DNA of 64,000 bases from NCBI RefSeq assembly GCF_030815955.1, contig NZ_JAUSXK010000001.1:2790001-2854000 (forward strand). Reading direction: 5' to 3'. The notes beneath the pieces were generated by a model, which searched no databases, was not told the origin of the DNA, and saw nothing but the letters and a program-made list of their open reading frames with translations. This DNA is from Microbacterium murale. GTDB lineage: Bacteria > Actinomycetota > Actinomycetes > Actinomycetales > Microbacteriaceae. Positions 61,526 to 64,000 of the stretch are shown here, piece by piece. The position numbers and the translations under genes were made by a program. Every line of letters begins with the position of its first letter. Position 1 is the stretch's first letter.

Positions 61526-62418
61526 AGTATCACGGCGCCGCGCGCCGGCGGCTCAGGCAACTGGGGCGCTTCGGATCAGCACTCGGTCGACGGGCCGCGT
61601 GGGGCGGGCACATCGTGCCGACGTTCTGGTGGGACGGACACCCCAACTTCGGTGACGACCTGACGCCGTGGCTGCTGCCGCGCTACGGGCTCGTGCCGCA
61701 GTATCGCGAACCTCGCTCGGCCAGGCTGGTCGGTGTGGGCAGCCTGCTCGAGTTCCTGCCGCCCGAGTTCTCCGGAGCGATCTGGGGGTCGGGCCTCATG
61801 CGCGATCAGCGGCATCCTCTGCCCGCGGCATCCGTCCTCGCCGTGCGCGGCCCGATGACCGCCGAGCGCATCGGCCTGCAGGACGAACCCGCCTACGGGG
61901 ATCCAGGTCTGCTCGTCTCCCGTCACCGGGCCCGCCCCGACGGCGACGGCCGGATCGCCGTCGTGCCGCACGGACACCATCGTCCGCACGTCGCGCTCGC
62001 CGAACGCGTGCGCGCGGCGGGCGATATGGCGCGAGTCGTGAACGTGCATCAACGGGCGGGGGCGGCGGTGGGTGAGATCGCCGCGAGCCGGGCCGTCATC
62101 ACGACGTCGCTTCACGGGCTCATCACCGCGGATTCCTACGGCCTCCCCGCGATCTGGACCACGTTGGACCCGCCCCTCGACGGCGGCGAATTCAAGTTCC
62201 GCGATTACGAGGCGGCAGTCACTCCCGGCCGCTCGCGGTACCGGGAGTTCGACGCGTCGCAACCGCTCGAGGAACTGGCGGCGACGGCCTGGGCCGCTGA
62301 TGCAGAGCGGGTCGCGCGACTCAACGACGGATTGGAAGCGGCGATCGGACGTGCGTCTGGGCTGTCGCTCGGGCAACGGGCATTCCCGGTGGGCATCGTG
62401 TCGGCGTTGCGGGGCTGA
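61522..62418 (+). CDS. Polysaccharide pyruvyl transferase-family protein
   Basis: A 298-residue protein from GTG 61522, which overlaps the preceding TGA; the longer frame start at 61456 is inside the glycosyltransferase gene. Signature: WWDGHPNFGDDLTPWLLPRY, LVGVGSLLEFLP, GAIWGSGLM, VLAVRGPMTAERIGL, and ASRAVITTSLHGLITADSYG with the Ser-Leu-His of the family. It may add pyruvate ketals from phosphoenolpyruvate to a sugar in the polymer. It is the second such gene, only distantly like the one at 31339. It converges with the amber-interrupted glycosyltransferase. Confidence 0.85.
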   Translation: MKYHGAARRRLRQLGRFGSALGRRAAWGGHIVPTFWWDGHPNFGDDLTPWLLPRYGLVPQYREPRSARLVGVGSLLEFLPPEFSGAIWGSGLMRDQRHPLPAASVLAVRGPMTAERIGLQDEPAYGDPGLLVSRHRARPDGDGRIAVVPHGHHRPHVALAERVRAAGDMARVVNVHQRAGAAVGEIAASRAVITTSLHGLITADSYGLPAIWTTLDPPLDGGEFKFRDYEAAVTPGRSRYREFDASQPLEELAATAWAADAERVARLNDGLEAAIGRASGLSLGQRAFPVGIVSALRG

Positions 62419-62434
62419 CGCCGGCGCAACGACG

Positions 62435-62629
62435 TCACCGGTGGTTGCGGTTGGGCAGCAGCCGCAACCGCTCGCGCACGGCGCGCGACGACGGGAGCAT
62501 CGCGCGTGCCACGCGCCACGGCGTCCACCCCGTCGCAGGTACACCGAACTCCTCGGCGATGCCGCGAGTGATGGGCCTGCCGGCGCCGCCCAGCGCGTTG
62601 CCGGAGTGGGACTGGCTCGTGCCTACCCT
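62435..62629 (-). pseudogene. In-frame C-terminal remainder of the glycosyltransferase beyond an amber codon
   Basis: Right after the TAG at 62630-62632 the same frame stays open for 64 further codons to TGA at 62435. It reads RVGTSQSHSGNALGGAGRPI and then EEFGVPATGWTPWRVARAML, ending in a basic tail. It has protein-like composition and continues the GT domain's end, so the TAG seems to be a recent nonsense mutation, probably from TAC or TAT (Tyr). Confidence 0.6.
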
Positions 62630-63289
62630 CTAGAGCGCGCCGGGAAACGGTAGCGCTGACAGCGGCAGGTCGTCGTGAATGTGCATGTGCGACCCGAGCC
62701 AGCGTTCGAGCAGGTCGCCCTGCTCGTCGTAGAGCTCCTCCTGCGTCGCCGTCACACCGGCCGTGGTCGGCGGCAGCAGGTCTGCACGCACGATGTGCGA
62801 CGACCCGCACTGGAGCTGGAAGTCACCGGAGTGGCGGCGGACTGCGCGGCGCTGCAACTGCACGCGCCATCCGTCCGTGATCGTCCAGCCCGGCGCACCG
62901 ATCTTCGCAGCGACGAACGCCGTGAGGCGGCGCGAGACGAAGTCGTCGGCATCCACGAACATCACGTAGTCCGCGCCGAGGTCTCTGGCGCGGGCCAGGC
63001 CGATCGCATTCTTCGTGCCCTTGTCTCGCAGCACGGCAGCGATTCCCGTGCGGGGAGTACGCGCATCCGACGGGGGAGGAAACGACACCTGCACCTCGTG
63101 AACGCGATCATCGCGTGGCAGATCGACGAGCCTGTTCGCGACCACGACGATGACGAACCGCGGGTCGCTCTGACCCAGCCACGCCGTCAACGACTCCCGC
63201 AGCATGGCTTCGACTGCCGGGTAGTCGGTGCTGTTGTGCGGATGCCGCATACTCGTGACGAACGCGAGCACGGTGTTCTGCGTGCTCAT
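62630..63289 (-). CDS. GT2-like glycosyltransferase, truncated by in-frame amber stop
   Basis: A 219-residue product as read. It begins MSTQNTVLAFVTSMRHPHNS, has FVIVVVANRLVDLP, GLARARDLGADYVMFVDADD with the metal-binding DxD, and SGDFQLQCGSSHIVRADLLP. It ends PFPGAL-stop. With the 64 in-frame codons after the TAG, the intact protein would be about 284 residues. The first part contains the nucleotide-binding fold; the missing end may hold acceptor contacts, so activity is doubtful. ATG 63289 overlaps the stop of the GT4 gene (ATGA). Confidence 0.75.
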   Translation of the reverse strand: MSTQNTVLAFVTSMRHPHNSTDYPAVEAMLRESLTAWLGQSDPRFVIVVVANRLVDLPRDDRVHEVQVSFPPPSDARTPRTGIAAVLRDKGTKNAIGLARARDLGADYVMFVDADDFVSRRLTAFVAAKIGAPGWTITDGWRVQLQRRAVRRHSGDFQLQCGSSHIVRADLLPPTTAGVTATQEELYDEQGDLLERWLGSHMHIHDDLPLSALPFPGAL

Positions 63290-64000
63290 CGCACGGCGCT
63301 CCAGATGCGGGCGTGAGCGGCGGCGCTGCGCTCCCAGGTGTACTCGGCGGCGTGCGCGCGGCCGGCCACGAGCATCGAGGCCAGCGTGCTGTCGCCCGAA
63401 GTCGCATCGATGATGCCGCTGGCGATCGCGGCGGCATCCGGTCCGGTGAGGATCGCGTGGCCGCCGGCGACCTCCGGCAGACTGCTCGTGTCCGCCGCCA
63501 CCACGGGGACGTTCGCGGCCATCGCCTCGAGCACAGGCAGCCCGAAGCCCTCGTACAGCGACGGTACGGCGACGACCGCCGCCGCGGCGACGAGGCCAGG
63601 CATGAGCTCGTCCGGCAGTCGCCCCAGCAGGTGCACTCCGGGCTGGCCCTCGAACAGTGCGGTGCGCTCGGGATGCTCTGGCCCCGCGAGAGCGAGTCGC
63701 AGATCTGGCCGCTCACGGCGGATGAGCGGCCACGCCTCGGCGAGGGCGTGCAGGTTCTTGCGGCGGGCGGCGCCGCCGGCGTGCAGCACGTACCGTCCGT
63801 CGAGTCCGAGCCCGTTCAGCAGGGCAGCGGCGAGCGGAGCGGCATCGAAGTAACGAGGGTCGACGCCGTTGGGCACGACGTGCGGATCGGTGATTCCCAG
63901 CAGCTCCTGAGCCTCGGCCGCGGTGAAAGCCGAGACGCAGATGACGGCGGCGCTGCGCCGCAGCTCTTCGGCCGCCGCGGCGACCGGCGCCGACTCATCG
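63286..64000 (-). CDS. GT4-family glycosyltransferase, N-terminus outside window
   Basis: The gene runs off the right edge; the visible 237 codons are the C-terminal half. They begin DESAPVAAAAEELRRSAAVI, then PNGVDPRYFDA, YVLHAGGAARRKNLHALAEA, GRLPDELMPGLVAAA and VPSLYEGFGLPVLEAMAANV with the E-x7-E motif of retaining GT4 enzymes. It is operonic with the truncated GT2-like gene. The donor sugar cannot be told. Confidence 0.88.
   Translation of the reverse strand, partial: DESAPVAAAAEELRRSAAVICVSAFTAAEAQELLGITDPHVVPNGVDPRYFDAAPLAAALLNGLGLDGRYVLHAGGAARRKNLHALAEAWPLIRRERPDLRLALAGPEHPERTALFEGQPGVHLLGRLPDELMPGLVAAAAVVAVPSLYEGFGLPVLEAMAANVPVVAADTSSLPEVAGGHAILTGPDAAAIASGIIDATSGDSTLASMLVAGRAHAAEYTWERSAAAHARIWSAVR

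Noticed and set aside
1..64000. tRNA genes, CRISPR arrays, IS elements, phage genes
   Set aside because: None was recognised by eye; no repeat-spacer pattern, transposase or integrase motif was found.

Overview
The window is high-GC actinobacterial DNA, most likely a Microbacterium or close relative in the Microbacteriaceae. The signs are strong G/C-ending codon use, frequent GTG starts, ATGA-type overlaps, leaderless-looking promoters, the rplM-rpsI-glmM order, a fused Wzz/tyrosine autokinase type, and a family of secreted proteins with a twin-arginine signal. No rRNA, tRNA, CRISPR array, insertion sequence or phage gene was recognised. No gene-free stretch exceeds 300 bases apart from 44219-44642, which holds a decayed gene.

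Layout. 1-5.5 kb: end of an FGGY sugar kinase, an M29 aminopeptidase, an M20 peptidase (opposite strand) and a metQ-metN-metI methionine importer. 5.7-13 kb: a Tat-exported protein, an endonuclease/exonuclease/phosphatase protein, truA, the rplM-rpsI-glmM operon (glmM carries a one-base frameshift), a small membrane protein and signal peptidase I. 12-15 kb: a membrane glycosyltransferase, a GT2 enzyme and GtrA. 15-21 kb: a regulatory and secreted-protein block with two AraC-type regulators, two Tat-exported proteins and a 603-residue sigma factor fused to a zinc-binding anti-sigma-like region, a membrane helix and an extracytoplasmic part.

22-63 kb is a very large cell-surface polysaccharide region. 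It opens with two tandem Wzz/BY-kinases on the minus strand and a divergent membrane protein. A plus-strand operon then runs from 26.6 to 44.2 kb: a FlaA1-type dehydratase, a sugar aminotransferase, ATP-grasp, HAD and pyruvyl-transferase genes, an initiating sugar-phosphate transferase, a glycosyltransferase, capE-capF-capG for UDP-N-acetyl-L-fucosamine, a second glycosyltransferase, a Wzy-type polymerase, a Wzx-type flippase, a third glycosyltransferase and a PqqD-like/nucleotidyltransferase gene. The part from about 37.7 to 44.2 kb is visibly less GC-rich. A minus-strand group follows (AraC, Tat protein, MauE-thioredoxin fusion, third BY-kinase). Next come a plus-strand ManNAc-uronate and 3-amino-sugar module (wecB, wecC, Gfo/Idh, DegT), a low-molecular-weight tyrosine phosphatase, ugd, more glycosyltransferases, an O-antigen-ligase-like gene, a fourth BY-kinase and a second pyruvyl-transferase-like gene. 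One glycosyltransferase near the right end has an in-frame amber codon, and the last gene runs off the window.

The genes together read as a Wzx/Wzy-type polysaccharide machine: nucleotide-sugar synthesis, initiation, assembly, flipping, polymerisation, and chain-length control by four autokinases with one phosphatase as likely counterpart. The least explained part is the set of four Tat-exported proteins. Their signal peptides are nearly identical and three of the four have exactly one cysteine near each end of the mature chain. They sit beside AraC-type regulators, a membrane-spanning sigma/anti-sigma fusion and a MauE-thioredoxin redox protein.
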